Counted from the first letter of the stretch, positions 1 through 11,405 are shown. The stretch is 25,689 nt of DNA from Dissophora ornata (GCA_025201705.1 MU617044.1:1-25689), one strand, 5' to 3'. Made by a program: numbers and translations. Notes: generated by a model from the sequence alone, not told the origin.

Positions 1-173
1 CACATACCTCGGGGCACCTAGACAATGAGAGTGGGTCTATCGATGATGACCACTCGATACACAGTTGAATGGTGAACTAGCCAAGGTTGGGTGGCTGGTG
101 TGAAGTATGAGCAGCAAATGTGGTTGAAGAAGCATCGGCGATATATTAGGACCTACCACCCTGTGAGCCCTAC
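1..173. other. Window edge, no gene seen
   Basis: This is the left edge of the window. I see no convincing coding region, RNA gene or repeat here. It lies just upstream of the duplicated block in front of the NACHT-WD40 gene. Confidence 0.4.
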
Positions 174-1235
174 GATTCCATATCTTTGCTTTCATGTACG
201 ACAGTATGCCTGACATGGTGGTTACTTGTAATAACCCGCTCCATGTGTTGGAAATGTCTTCTTTTCTTACATGTACTTTCCTGACTTCCCAGGTTCACTT
301 ACGGACGACTCAATTCACCAGAACCAGTCGTGAATCTTTCTCATCTTTTCTATCTCTCTCTCCCTCCCCAGTCTCTCGCGCCCATCTGCTCCATCTGTAT
401 GCCTCACCCAATTAATCGTAGTCTAGTATTCATTGGTAGACCTCAGTGGCCCGTCCCTATCAATGCCTGGACCTGGATGTTCTCGCTGCAAGGAGTGACA
501 AGACTAAGTGAACATCAGATTCGTGTTTGAGGTGAGCGAATGCTTCTTAGCTCTTGATAAGCGGTTGCATAAACATCTGTAAACCGGCTTTCAATTTCGT
601 CTTACTCGATAACACGCACTTGGCATATTTGCAGTCAGAAACCTGATCGTAAGGAGAAAGCGCCTCTTGACACCAATCCTCAGATTCCGTATTTCTGCAT
701 TCATGCACGACAGCTACCCGGCACACACAAAGTGGCAGTGAAAATGAACACAAGTTGGAGTTTGTTTTGACCATCCGGTGTTTGTGAAAGGTTACACGAG
801 GGTGAAGGAGTGAGGGCGCTGGAAATGGTGCTGCAAGAGGGAAATGTCTTCTTTTATTACTTTCCCGACCTCCCAGCTTCACTCACGAACGACTCATCTT
901 TTCTCTCTCTCCCTCCCAATTTCCTCACTGTCTCCTGCGCCCATCTACTCCGTCTGTCTGCCCCGGGGACATAGTTCAGCAGTATTCATTGGTAACCCTC
1001 AGTGGCCCATCCCTGTCAATGCCTGGGCCTGGATGTTCAAGCTAACGACGCTGGAAGAACGTCTAGATCGCTGCTAGAAGTGACAAGACCAGGCGAACAT
1101 CAGATTCGTGTATACGGCGAGCGAGTGCTTCTTAGCGGTTGCATAAACATCTGTACGCTGGCAATCAATCCCGCCTTGCTTGATGACATGCACTTGGCAT
1201 ATTTGCAGTCAGCAACCATATCCACCAAGGGTGTG
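174..1235. repeat. Imperfect tandem duplication upstream of the NACHT-WD40 gene
   Basis: Two diverged copies of one block lie head to tail, copy A at about 174-638 and copy B at about 683-1212. Collinear matching islands include GATTCC at 174/683, GAAATGTCTTCTTTT at 251/841, AGTATTCATTGGTA at 425/981, AACATCAGATTCGTGT at 511/1096 and GCACTTGGCATATTTGCAG at 616/1190. The offset varies between about 510 and 590, so the copies differ by several indels as well as substitutions. Each contains a pyrimidine-rich CTCTCTCCCTCCC stretch. The short ORFs inside are broken and do not correspond between copies, so coding is unlikely. Copy B ends about 100 bp before the start codon, so the duplication covers the presumed promoter. 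It could instead be the relic of a duplicated 5' gene end. Confidence 0.75.
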
Positions 1236-1257
1236 TTCACAGAATTGCTAACATTGC

Positions 1258-1263
1258 TATAAA
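1258..1263 (+). promoter_or_regulatory. Candidate TATA box of the NACHT-WD40 gene
   Basis: TATAAA lies 69 bp upstream of the ATG at 1332, just downstream of copy B of the duplicated block. The position suits a fungal core promoter. There is no transcript evidence, and AT-rich matches occur by chance. Confidence 0.4.
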
Positions 1264-1331
1264 TCCAATCTAACGTCATTAGGAGCCAGAAACCTAAGAA
1301 AAGTCAAAGCAATCAAGTAAACGTTCGGAAA

Positions 1332-4300
1332 ATGGATATGCTCGGCAGTCTGTTTTTGCCGCTGAGGAACGTCCTCTCGCCACAGGCGGCGCTGGAGGAC
1401 GCCAATGCCCATTTGGAGAACGCACGCAAAGCAAAGAGTTCTGAACTGGCTCTGACGTATTGCAACGAAGCACAAAAGGCTCTCGCCCGCATAAGAAGAT
1501 CTGTGAAAAAAGCTCTTGTATCGTCTGTGAGCTTCGAGGATCTAGCTATCCGCAATGAGATTGCTTCCACATATTTCGAACTTGGCGAGCTTTTGGAGAA
1601 CCTGAAACATCGCGACAAGGCACGGACCTGCTACGAGAGTTCAGAAAAATGGGGGTAAGTAAGCCTCGATGGTTTTCTTTGTTGCATGTTTAAAAACCTC
1701 GGATATCTAAATGTTCCACGATCCTGCAAATCTATACATTCATTACAGAGGACGTGTTCAAGAGCCAGGCCGATCTCCCTCTCTCCCCAACCACATCGCT
1801 TCTCCTCCCGCTCCAGACCCCACTGTGTGTCTTTCTGCCTTGAATCTACCGCCTACTTCTCCTCGCCTTCCTCTGGTTCAGGAAACACCAAACCGCGATA
1901 TTGCAATCATCCCTGCACACATTTTTGAAAAGGACATGCATCAGCCTACTGATATAAACAAACTACCGAAGCCTGATGAGCGCCTCAAGAGCACATCGCA
2001 GCTCGTCCACTGTCTTGGTCTTTTACAGTCTTCAAAATCCGCCGAGTGTGCACTCGATCTGACCGAGCAAACATGGTTAATTGCCACAGCACAAAATGTC
2101 GATGAGCAGGAAAGGTTGAAAATGTTGGTGACCAAGCTGCTCAAAGAATTTGCTCTCGAGGAACTCAGGGATGCGACTGCGGTCACAGAAGTCGTGTGCT
2201 TAGTCCCAGTCTTCGAGAAAGATCAGCTTCAGCAGCTACTCCAGCGGCTCTTTCACGGCATCGAACAATCTCAATTGACGGATTTCAATCTACTCGAAGG
2301 GTTGGCACAACTGATCCACAGCGCTCGCCCTGGCCATCTCAACGCTGACAACCTCGTCAAGATACTGGATCTCATCAGCACGCGCTTAAGAGACACTCAC
2401 AAACAGTCGTCAGATTATATCTATCGGTTAGCATTGACGGTGTCACGCGTCCTGGATGCCATGGCCGATAACGAGGTCAAGGATCTAGACCGAGAAAATA
2501 TCCATGCGCCTCTCGCAGTGTATTTGCGGGGGTTAGGAGATAGCGCTAACCCGTATTTGGTCTATCAAGCCGCCTACGCTGCTCAAGCTTTATTATACGT
2601 CCCAGATGATGAAACACCGTGGCAAGCCACACGGCGTCGCACAGGAAAGGTTGTCAAAGGTGTTTCAGGGCTGGTGAGCGCAGTGAAAGCCGTAGATCTC
2701 AACCGCTTTATCGAAGGCTTGAAACATATTCAGGAAGGGCTGGCTGGAGCATTGGAGGTCTTCGCGCTAGCCAAAAACGCGTATAATGATTTCAGTGCAC
2801 TGGCCAAGAGCGAGAAGCAATTTATGGATTATCTTAAGGAAGGCCTCGACTTCCATCACAAACGTGCGTGGTATCCAGCATTACGCGGTGCAGATATCTT
2901 GCTTCGAAATGGTCAGTTCACGGAGTTCAAGAGACTGATCTGTAAGGCGCCCTGCCGACGCGATCCTGCATTCCAATGGGGAGTATGCCAACGGCTTGGA
3001 GAGCTGGCTGTTAATACGGAGTGCGATGACGACTCTCGCAAAAGCGCTGTCGCATTTCTAGGAGAGATGTATCAAAACGATACAGTCTGGGGCCAGCACG
3101 CCAAGATCAAGCAGTTGATCGTCGATATTCTTATGCAATCAGCAGTGGCATCTGGAAGTGAACTGCAAGGTATGTAGGAAAGAAGTGCAATGAGACACTT
3201 TATGTATATCCACTGATATTGTTATAAAACGTAGCAGTCTGTAAGCAAACACTAACAAGAGCAAGCCATTTAAATACTTTCAGCTGCTGAAACCTTGCTC
3301 CAGAAGTTGGAAATGGATGGGGATGCCAAGAAAAAGGCGCTTTACCAAGCTTGTCGAAAGGAAGGTCCAGGTCCGTATCCATTGAAACCTGCCTTGTACC
3401 CGCCGTTGTCTCCATCCCTTCTCGAGCGTGTTCAGGGCACGGTCGATGAGGAAGCCAACTTGCGGAAGCTGCAAAAGCGGCGACTAGAAGCGAAAAGAAA
3501 GGATGTGTATATTTCTCCGCTAGCTAAGGATGACCTAAAGGCCCCCGACGATGCGCTCTTTCCTTTGATGGACAAGGTCAAGGAGTTCCTAGACAGTGAG
3601 CAAAAGGTGTTTTTGATACTAGGTGATTCTGGAGCGGGAAAATCTACCTTCAACCAGGAACTCGAGTCTCATTTGTGGAACAACTACAAGAAACACGATG
3701 GCCATATTCCACTCTTTATCACCTTGGCAGCCATCCAGAATCCTGAACATGATATGATTGCCAAACAACTACGGAATGAAGAGTTCACGGAGGCTCAAAT
3801 CCGAGAATTGAAGGGCCACCGCGAGTTCATCCTGATTTGCGATGGGTATGACGAGTGTCGGCAGATGCAGAACTTTTACATGACCAACCAACTAAATCAA
3901 GAAGGAGGATGGCGCGCTCGGATGGTGATTAGTTGCCGCAGCGAGTACCTTGGCGCCGACTATCGAGATAGGTTCCAGCCAGTAGACCGTAACCGCAAAG
4001 TGGAGTCATCACTGTTTCAGGAGGCGGTCATTGCACCATTCTCGAAGAGTCAGATTCAGGAGTATATCAAGCAATATGTGCCTGAAAAAGGTCTGGAGTG
4101 GTCGGCCACTGACTACTTGCAAGCACTCGATCAGACTCATGGCCTGAAGGACTTGGTAACGAACCCATTTTTGTTAACCCTGTCGTTGGCGGTATTGCCG
4201 CGCATGGTACATTCAGGACGAACCCTCTCAGCAACTCGTATCACTAGAGTCGTGCTGTATGACCAGTTCGTGGAGCAATGGCTGGAACGTGGCAAAATAC

Positions 4301-7300
4301 GACTGCTCGAGATTGTGGGCGACCTAGACAGGGAAGCACTGCAGAACTTGTGTGACGAGGGGTTCATGCAGCAAGGAGTCGCGCTCTTGAAGGATTTGGC
4401 GGTAGCAATCTACGAGAGACAAGCGGGTAATTCGGTGGTCGAGTACACGTCAACCAAGGACAAAAGGACATGGAAAGAAGAGCTCTTTGGCCAAAGTCGT
4501 GAGAAGAAACTATTGCGTGAGGCTTGTCCTCTCAAGCGCAATGGAAACCAGTACCGGTTTCTCCATCAGTCACTACTTGAATACAGTCTTGCGCGCGCAA
4601 TATTCGAGCCTCAGGATGAAGGAAACACTGCATTGGAGAGTGTGACACCAATAACAATCGAGTTCGGACGAAAGAGCGACAGTTTTGCTGGAATTGAAGA
4701 TTATTCGCATGAAATGATTATCGCAGCTGCACAGCCGTTGCTCGATTCGCCTCTAGGACGGAAAAACTATGTTGGCGAGCCGTCGATCCTCCAATTTTTG
4801 GTGGAGCGAGTCCATAGAGAGTCTCTCTTCAAGAAACAGCTACTGTCAGTTATTGAGCGGTCGAAAACTGGCGCTGTAGGAGTCGAAACTGTGCGGTTGG
4901 CAGCAGCCAATGCCATTACTATATTGGTCAGGGCAGGGGTACACTTCCATGGAGCAAATTTACGAGGGATACAGATTCCAGGCGCGGATCTGAGTCATGG
5001 CGCATTTGAACGTACGCAGTTCCAAGGAGCTAACATGAGTAAGGTCATTCTCCGTGGCGTTTCGCTGCGTGGGGCTGATTTGAGCAAGGCCCAGATGCCA
5101 GGTGTACAGTTTGGCGAGTTGCCATTTCTTCGAGAACAGGGTCAGGTGGGATCATGCGTATATTCACCGGATGGCAAAAGATTTGCTGTCGGACTTGATA
5201 ATGGCGACATTGGTATCTATACGACTTTGGACTGGGATAGAATAATGACCATAAACGGCCATAGCATCGGTGTTACGAGCGTCGTGTATTCGCCAAAAGG
5301 CGATCGGATTGCTTCTGGCAGTCGGGACATGACAGTGCGACTATGGGACGTTGTAACAGGAGAGTGCCGCGACGCCTTGAGCGGCCATAGCAACAATGTT
5401 ACGAGTGTCGTGTATTCGCCAAAAGGCGATCAGATTGCGTCCGGCAGTGAGGACAGGACAGTGCGGCTGTGGGATGTTGAAACAGAATATCGCCGCCACA
5501 TCCTGAGAAGCCATAGCGAAGATGTTTTGAGTGTTGTGTATTCACCAAAAGGTGGTCAGATTGCGTCTGGTGGTCAGGACAAGACAGTGCGGCTATGGGA
5601 CGCTGAAACAGGCTATTGCCGCCACACTTTGCGCGGCCATAGAGGCGCTGTTTGGAGCGTCGTGTATTCGCCAAAAGCTGATCAAATTGCGTCTGGCAGC
5701 GCAGACAGGACAGTGCGGTTGTGGGATGTTGAAAAAAGACGTTGCCGCAACACCTTGCGCGGTCATACAGGCACGGTTTCGAGCATCGTGTATTCGCCAG
5801 GAGGTGGTCAGATTGCGTCCGGCAGTGAAGACATGACAGTGCGGCTATGGGACCTTAAAACAGAGGATTGCCGCCACGTCTTGAGAGGCCATACCGGCGG
5901 TGTTACGAGCGTCGCACATTCACCAAAAGGCGATGAGATTGCGTCTGGCAGCTTTGACAACACAGTGCGGTTGTGGGTTGTCGAAACCGGAGATTGTCGC
6001 CTCATCTTGGGAAGTCACAGCAAGGGTGTTTTGAGTGTCGTGTATTCTCCAGAAGGTGATCAGATTGCGTCTGGAAGTCAAGACGAGACAGTGCGGCTGT
6101 GGGACGTTAAAACAGGATATTGCCGCCGCACCTTGCGCGGCCATAGCGGCAGTGTTTCGAGCGTCGTGTATTCGCCAAACGGTGATCAGATTGCGTCTGG
6201 CAGTGCAGACAGGACAGTGCTGTTGTGGGACGTTGGGACAGGAAATTGTCGTTATACCTTGGGAGGCCATATTAGCGATGTTTCGAGCGTCGTGTATTCG
6301 CCAAAAGGTGATCAGATTGCTTCTGGAAGTTACGACAAGACAGTGCGGCTGTGGAACGTTGAAGTAGGATATCGCCGTGACACCTTGAGCGGCCATGGAG
6401 ATACGGTTTGGAGTGTGGTGTATTCACCAAAAGGTGATCAAATTGCGTCTGGTAGTTATGACAACACAGTGCGGCTGTGGGATGTTGAAACAGGAAATTG
6501 CCACCACACCTTTAGCGGCCACAACAACGTTGTTCGGAGCGTTGTGTATTCACCAAAAGGTGGTCAGATTGCGTCTGGCAGTCAGGACAAGACAGTGCGG
6601 TTATGGGACGTTAAAACAGGGTGTTGTCGCCACACTTTGCGCGGCCACGGAGACACTGTTTGGAGCGTCGTGTATTCGCCAAAAGGTGATCAGATTGCAT
6701 CTGGCAGCTGTGATAAGACAGTGCGGCTGTGGGACGTTGAAACAGGAGATTGCCGCCACACCTTGAGCGGTCATACAGACACGGTTTCGAGCATCGTGTA
6801 TTCGCCAGGAGGTAGTCAGATTGCGTCCGGCAGTGCAGACACGACAGTGCGGCTATGGGACGTTGATACAGGAGATTGCCGCCACGCCTTGAGAGGCCAT
6901 ACTGGCGGTGTTACGAGCGTTGCGTACTCACCAAAAGGTGGTGCGATTGCGTCTGGCAGTTGGGACAACACAGTGCGGCTGTGGGTTGTTGAAAATGGAC
7001 GTTGCCGCAACATCCTAAGGGGCCATGACAAGGGTGTTTTGAGTGTCGTGTATTCGCCAAAAGGTGATCAGATTGCGTCTGGCAGTTATGACATGACAGT
7101 GCAGCTATGGGACGTTGAAACAGGAGATTGCCGCCACACCTTGTGCGGCCATGGCAAGGGTGTTTGGAGTGTCGTGTATTCGCCAAATGGAGACCAAATT
7201 GCGTCTGGCAGTGAGGACAATACGGTGCGGTTGTGGGACGTTGCAACAGGAGATTGTCGCTACACCTTAGGAGGCCACAGCCACTGGGTTTCGAGCGTCG

Positions 7301-8919
7301 TGTATTCGCCAAAAGGCGATCAGATTGCGTCTGGCAGTTATGACAAAACAGTACGGCTGTGGAACGTTGAAGTAGGATATAACCGCGACACTTTGAGCGG
7401 CCACAACGGGAGTGTTACGAGCGTCGTGTATTCACCAAAAGGTGATCAGATTGCGTCTGGCAGTGCAGACAGGACAGTGCGGCTGTGGGATGTTGAAAAA
7501 AGACGTTGCCGCAACATCCTAAGGGGCCATGACAAGGGTGTTTCGAGTGTCGTATATTCGCCACGAGGTGATCAGATTGCGTCAGGCGGTTGGGACTACA
7601 CAGTGCGGCTGTGGGATGTTGAAATTGGACATTGCCGCCACACCTTCAGCGGCCATATCAACTGGGTTTCGAGCGTCGTATATTCACCGAAAGGTGATCA
7701 GATAGCATCTGGAAGTCAGGACGAGACAGTGCGGCTATGGGATGTTGAAACAGGAGATTGCCGCGACACCTTGAGCGGCCATAGCAAGGGCGTTACGAGC
7801 GTCGTGTACTCGCCAAAAGGTGACCAGATTGCGTCTGGCAGTTGGGACATGTTAGTGCGGCTGTGGGTTGTTGAAATTGGAGATCGCCGCCACACCTTGA
7901 GCGGCCACAGCGACAGTGTTTCGAGCGTCGTGTATTCACCAAGAGGTGGTCAGATCGCGTCTGGCAGTGCAGACATGACAGTGCGGCTATGGGACATTGA
8001 GACAGGATATTGCCGCTACACCTTGAGCGGCCATAGCGATACGGTTTCGAGCGTCGTATATTCGCCAGAAGGTGATCAGATTGCGTCTGGAAGTGCAGAC
8101 ATGACAATGCGGCTATGGGATACTGAAACGGGAGATTGCCGCCATACCTTGCGCGGCCACAAGAACTTTGTTCTGAGCGTCGCATATTCACCAAAAGGTG
8201 GTCAGATTGCGTCTGGCAGTGAAGACATGACAGTGCGACTGTGGGACGCTGAAACAGGAGATTGCCGCCACATCTTGAAAGGCCATACCAGTGGTGTTTC
8301 GAGCGTCGTATATTCGCCAAAAGGTGATCAGGTTGCGTCTGGCAGTGATGACATGACAGTGTGGCTGTGGGATGTTGAAGCAGGGGATTGCCGCCGCATC
8401 TTGAAAGGCCATACCAGTAGCGTTTCGAGCGTCGCCTATTCACCAAAAGGTGATCAGATTGCCTCTGGCAGTACAGGCAGGACAGTGCGGCTATGGGACA
8501 CTGAAACAGGATTTTGCCGCCATATCTTGCGAGGCCATACCAGTGGTATTTCAAGCGTCGTGTATTCACCAAAAGGCTGTCAGATTGCGTCTAGCAGTGC
8601 AGACATGACAGTGCGACTATGGGATATTGTTACGGGTCAGTGCCGGCTAGTGGTTGAAAACAACGCTGACGTAAAAAGTATCGCATGGAGAGCAATACCT
8701 GACGGCAATTGTTTGGTGACTGGCTGTGATGATGGGTCGGTTCGACTGTGGCTGGTCACAGAAGATGGGAACGAGCGTTATGCACGGTTGCATTGGAGAT
8801 CTCCATCAACCGCGCTTAGTTTGATCGGCTCCTCAATTCAAGACGTCGAAGGATTGAATCGGCTGAATAAACACCTCTTGAAGCAACGCGGGGCCGTGGG
8901 TGAACCGGCTCTGTTGTAG
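1332..8919 (+). CDS. STAND/NLR-type protein: TPR/ARM-like, NACHT, pentapeptide and WD40 repeats
   Basis: The exons are 1332-1654, 1749-3169 and 3284-8919. Both introns are GT-AG, the second has an ACTAAC branch site at 3251, and the sum is 7,380 nt (2,459 aa). The ATG has A at -3. Residues 1-107 are helical and TPR-like. A Pro-rich linker and a helical ARM/HEAT-like region run to about 560. The NACHT NTPase follows: Walker A GDSGAGKST at 695-703, Walker B around D768 in ILICDGYDE, and an SCRSE sensor-like motif near 798. A winged-helix-like region comes next, then a short pentapeptide (A-D/N-L-x-x) stretch at about 1138-1188, and a WD40 array at about 1201-2423. The short C-terminal tail resembles what I recall of Mortierella WD40 proteins. 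There is no signal peptide or membrane segment, so it is probably cytosolic. STAND proteins are usually held inactive, bind a ligand through their repeats and oligomerise through NACHT; a role in non-self or stress recognition is inference. The large minus-strand ORFs under the array are shadows of the repeats. Confidence 0.93.
5263..8664 (+). repeat. 27 tandem 126-bp units encoding 42-aa WD40 blades
   Basis: 27 consecutive units, every one exactly 126 bp with no indel, each encode a 42-residue WD40 repeat with core YSPKGDQIASGS and TVRLWDVETG and ending in GH. A degenerate blade precedes the array (about 5140-5262) and another follows it (8665 to about 8805). Including one or both caps gives 28-29 blades, enough for about four seven-bladed propellers. 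The framework codons are nearly invariant. Codons 1-3, 5, 21 and 23 of the unit vary widely. Some units match best at a distance of 4 or 8 units, pointing to block duplication or gene conversion. Such an array may collapse or expand in a short-read assembly, so the copy number should be treated as provisional. Confidence 0.95.
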
Positions 8920-9392
8920 ATGGAACTTCTGACAGACAAATATGAGGCCAGCTGGCATGTTATCTGAGTCGACTAAATTCAACCTGCTGGAGATTATCAA
9001 GGAATCTTACAACCCACGCATTGGCTGTACCTGTGCTAGGCGTAAACCACCGATGGCATGATGATAGCGACTGGTACTTTATTTCATCAATACCACAATA
9101 GATCTACTCCACAGACATCCGAATACGCAACTAGATAATATTGCCTACGCGATTCTTCAACCTCTACGTTCGTGGAGAAGAATCACATATGTCGAATCGT
9201 GGGAAGTTTACACTGGTTCCGAGAAGGGACGCCTGCGGCCACTCCCGTCAATCTGCAATTCATGTCCATCAGCTTCTCTCCGTCGAATATCATTCCTTTT
9301 CAACATCGCCTTCCCCCTATTCTTTCGCCTCTTCTCATTTATCATTTTCTCTTGCCCGTCTACCCTTTTTATGATCCTTTGGTCGGCGCCGG
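8920..9392. other. Intergenic region downstream of the NACHT-WD40 gene
   Basis: This is the 3' flank of the NACHT-WD40 gene. I see no clear AATAAA signal, RNA gene or repeat. The short overlapping ORFs at 9141-9444 have Ser/Pro/Phe-rich compositions typical of translated pyrimidine-rich DNA and look spurious, apart from the F-box-like residues beginning at about 9393. Confidence 0.4.
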
Positions 9393-10125
9393 AATGCTAT
9401 CCATATCAGATCTCCTTCCAGAACTCCGTATCAATATCGCATAATTTCTCACCACTTGCGACCTCACCGTCTGTCTCCAAGTCTCCCGCATCCATCACCG
9501 CCGCCCTCTAGAGTAAACCTTATATCTCTTTCGACATCTACCTGCAGAGCGTCATTTATGTAGAGACCCAGTCTGCAGTCCAAGGGAAGTAGCTCCTGAA
9601 GGATGTCCAGTCTATTCGCACATGGTTCCATGGCAATTGGGTAAAGCTTGATACTCTGAGAGCAGTGGAAGAGTATTGAGTTTCCTTGGGAGCGCGTATT
9701 CAAGGATCCGGCGCCTCCTGTTCAGTTCCCCCCCTGCGGCCGATAATGCCAATTCAGGGACAGGTGACGACATTTGGGTCTGGAGGTGGATTTCAAAGTG
9801 GATTGGTGCTTTGGAGCCATGTTAGCGCCGATACCACAACCAACCCCACGTCCCACCTCGACAAAGGATGTGCCTCTGGAGTGATACTCGATCTCGACCT
9901 TTGAGTACAGCCTAGGCTAATCGCGAGAAGCTGCAGCCAAAGGTTTTTATATCGCCGAATGAACACCCTGTGAGGATACGTTTCCGTTGTTTAAGGAGGC
10001 TGAAGATCCTGAACTTGAAGTTAGATAGGGGTGTGAGAGATCCTACGAGATGTTTGAGAGTCCTGTTAGAGAACTTGCCGCTGACCGTAGAGATGTTCTC
10101 CCTGGAATACGCTTTACTTCCGAAG
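9393..10125 (+). pseudogene. Probable degenerate F-box/LRR-like gene
   Basis: From 9393 the + strand reads as an F-box-like start (LSISDLLPELRINIA, stop, FLTTCDLTVCLQVSR), with an in-frame TAA at 9442 and another stop about 25 codons later. Another frame around 9590-9675 continues with LKDVQSIRTWFHGNW. About 9979-10122 encodes a leucine-rich stretch including LKILNLKLD and VLLENLPLTVEMFSLEYALL, which resembles a leucine-rich segment. These pieces are separated by stops and frame changes, as expected for a dead member of the large F-box/LRR family of Mortierella-like fungi. I cannot exclude chance similarity. The family assignment rests on the LPEL...CDL...V.L.VSR spacing alone. Confidence 0.38.
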
Positions 10126-10156
10126 ACGTAGAAAGTGAAAAAGTAAAAGAAGAGAA

Positions 10157-10185
10157 ATGGAGGTATGGAGGTATGGAGGTATGGC
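10157..10185. repeat. Short tandem repeat, 9-bp unit
   Basis: The unit GGAGGTATG (in register ATGGAGGT) is repeated about three times in a purine-rich stretch just after the F-box-like relic. It is a simple minisatellite with no visible function. Confidence 0.7.
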
Positions 10186-10349
10186 GAAGAAGAGCCCTTC
10201 TTGGCACTGTCGGCTCACATAGTGATGGGCGATTGCGGCCTCTCTACTTGACATATGGGAACACCATTGGAGAACCAACCTCAAAGATACTCCTTTCACC
10301 AATAGTAGTACCAAAGCAACTGCCACCAAACACACATTATATTTTGTAA

Positions 10350-11405
10350 AATTTCAAGTCCAATATCAGTCGACCGGAAGCCCTGGTACCTCTCTTTAGA
10401 TAAGCCCAAGCAGCTTAATAGATCCTGCGCTTACTTTTACGTTTTGAGTTATGCGTCTACCAGCCGTACTCTTTCATCAAGGCGAAGATCTTCGACAACG
10501 TGAATCATCATAGATCCTTCGAGAAGGAGAACAACGCGATGAATATTCGTCTCCTTGTGAGACTAGAAATAGTTATCAGTGAAATGCTATTGACACATCC
10601 GGCCATGAGACATAGCCCACAGGCTGTAGGAGTGTTGAAAACAGCCATGTCCGACTGATCGACATTTCCCTTTCCAGCGTAGTATGCACCCTACATTTCG
10701 TCATCGCCGCTGCGTAGTTTATTTACGGTTCCAGGGACAGAATAGGCTGATGCGATCGATGGCTGGAACTGTGTCTGTCCTCAAAATGGAAAGACTGTGC
10801 GGGATGATGTTGGACTTTTTTTAATCCTCTGTGTGTGACTGACATAAGCAATGGTATCATCAGTCGACGACGACCACTGCGTGTGGAAGCAAGGACGGTG
10901 GATAGGGCTCTGAGTTGAGCGGATCGTTGTATTGGTTTGCACTGAGCAATCCCCAGCAGAAAGGATGTGCACAATGCAGTCTTGGGCAAGGGTTGGTACC
11001 TCACCAGGGCTTTGGGTCGAGAGGCGACACGGCTCTCAAAAATAAATAAATAAACAATTGACGCACACACCGAATAAGCACTTGGCGAACAAAAAGTCAG
11101 ACAGGCGAAACGAGGCGCAAAGTCGAGGGTGAAGGAACGTGCCTTGAACCGTTTATTTCTCTCCTCTCTCATCACTCCTTCTTCCCCTTGCCATTGCTGC
11201 ACTGTGTATATTCCCATCAGGGCACCCTTGTCGTCGCATTCTTTTGACACCATCTCCTTCAGCAAACGCAAGGCACCTTCTCCAAGACGCAAGCACAGGG
11301 ACAAAGCAGACTCTTATTCCTCCTGCACTGCACCCCTGGGCGGAGTGAGCACTTTTCTCACTGTCAACACCAACTGGTTTTTTTCGTATATTTCGACATA
11401 ACACC
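10350..11405. other. Intergenic region and presumed promoter/5' UTR of the ABCC gene
   Basis: No convincing gene is visible here. A minus-strand ORF at 10723-11304 has no recognisable domain and runs antisense over the presumed promoter. An AT-rich AAATAAATAAATAAAC stretch near 11039-11054, followed by pyrimidine-rich tracts at about 11150-11200 and 11255-11290, would suit a fungal promoter and 5' UTR for the gene starting at 11406. This is inference from composition. Confidence 0.35.

Noticed and set aside
194..530. Short + strand ORFs (73 and 66 codons) in copy A of the upstream duplication
   Set aside because: The matching frames are broken in copy B and the residues reflect translated pyrimidine tracts, so coding is unlikely.
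5399..8572. Several long ORFs on the minus strand and in other + frames across the WD40 array
   Set aside because: They repeat with the same 126-bp period and are alternate-frame shadows of the WD40 units; the + frame has all the expected domain motifs.
5263..8664. Regular repeat array as a possible CRISPR
   Set aside because: The units are contiguous 126-bp coding repeats without unique spacers, in a eukaryotic gene with introns.
10723..11304. 193-codon minus-strand ORF
   Set aside because: No recognisable domain, no supporting splice structure, and it lies antisense over the presumed promoter/5' UTR of the ABCC gene.
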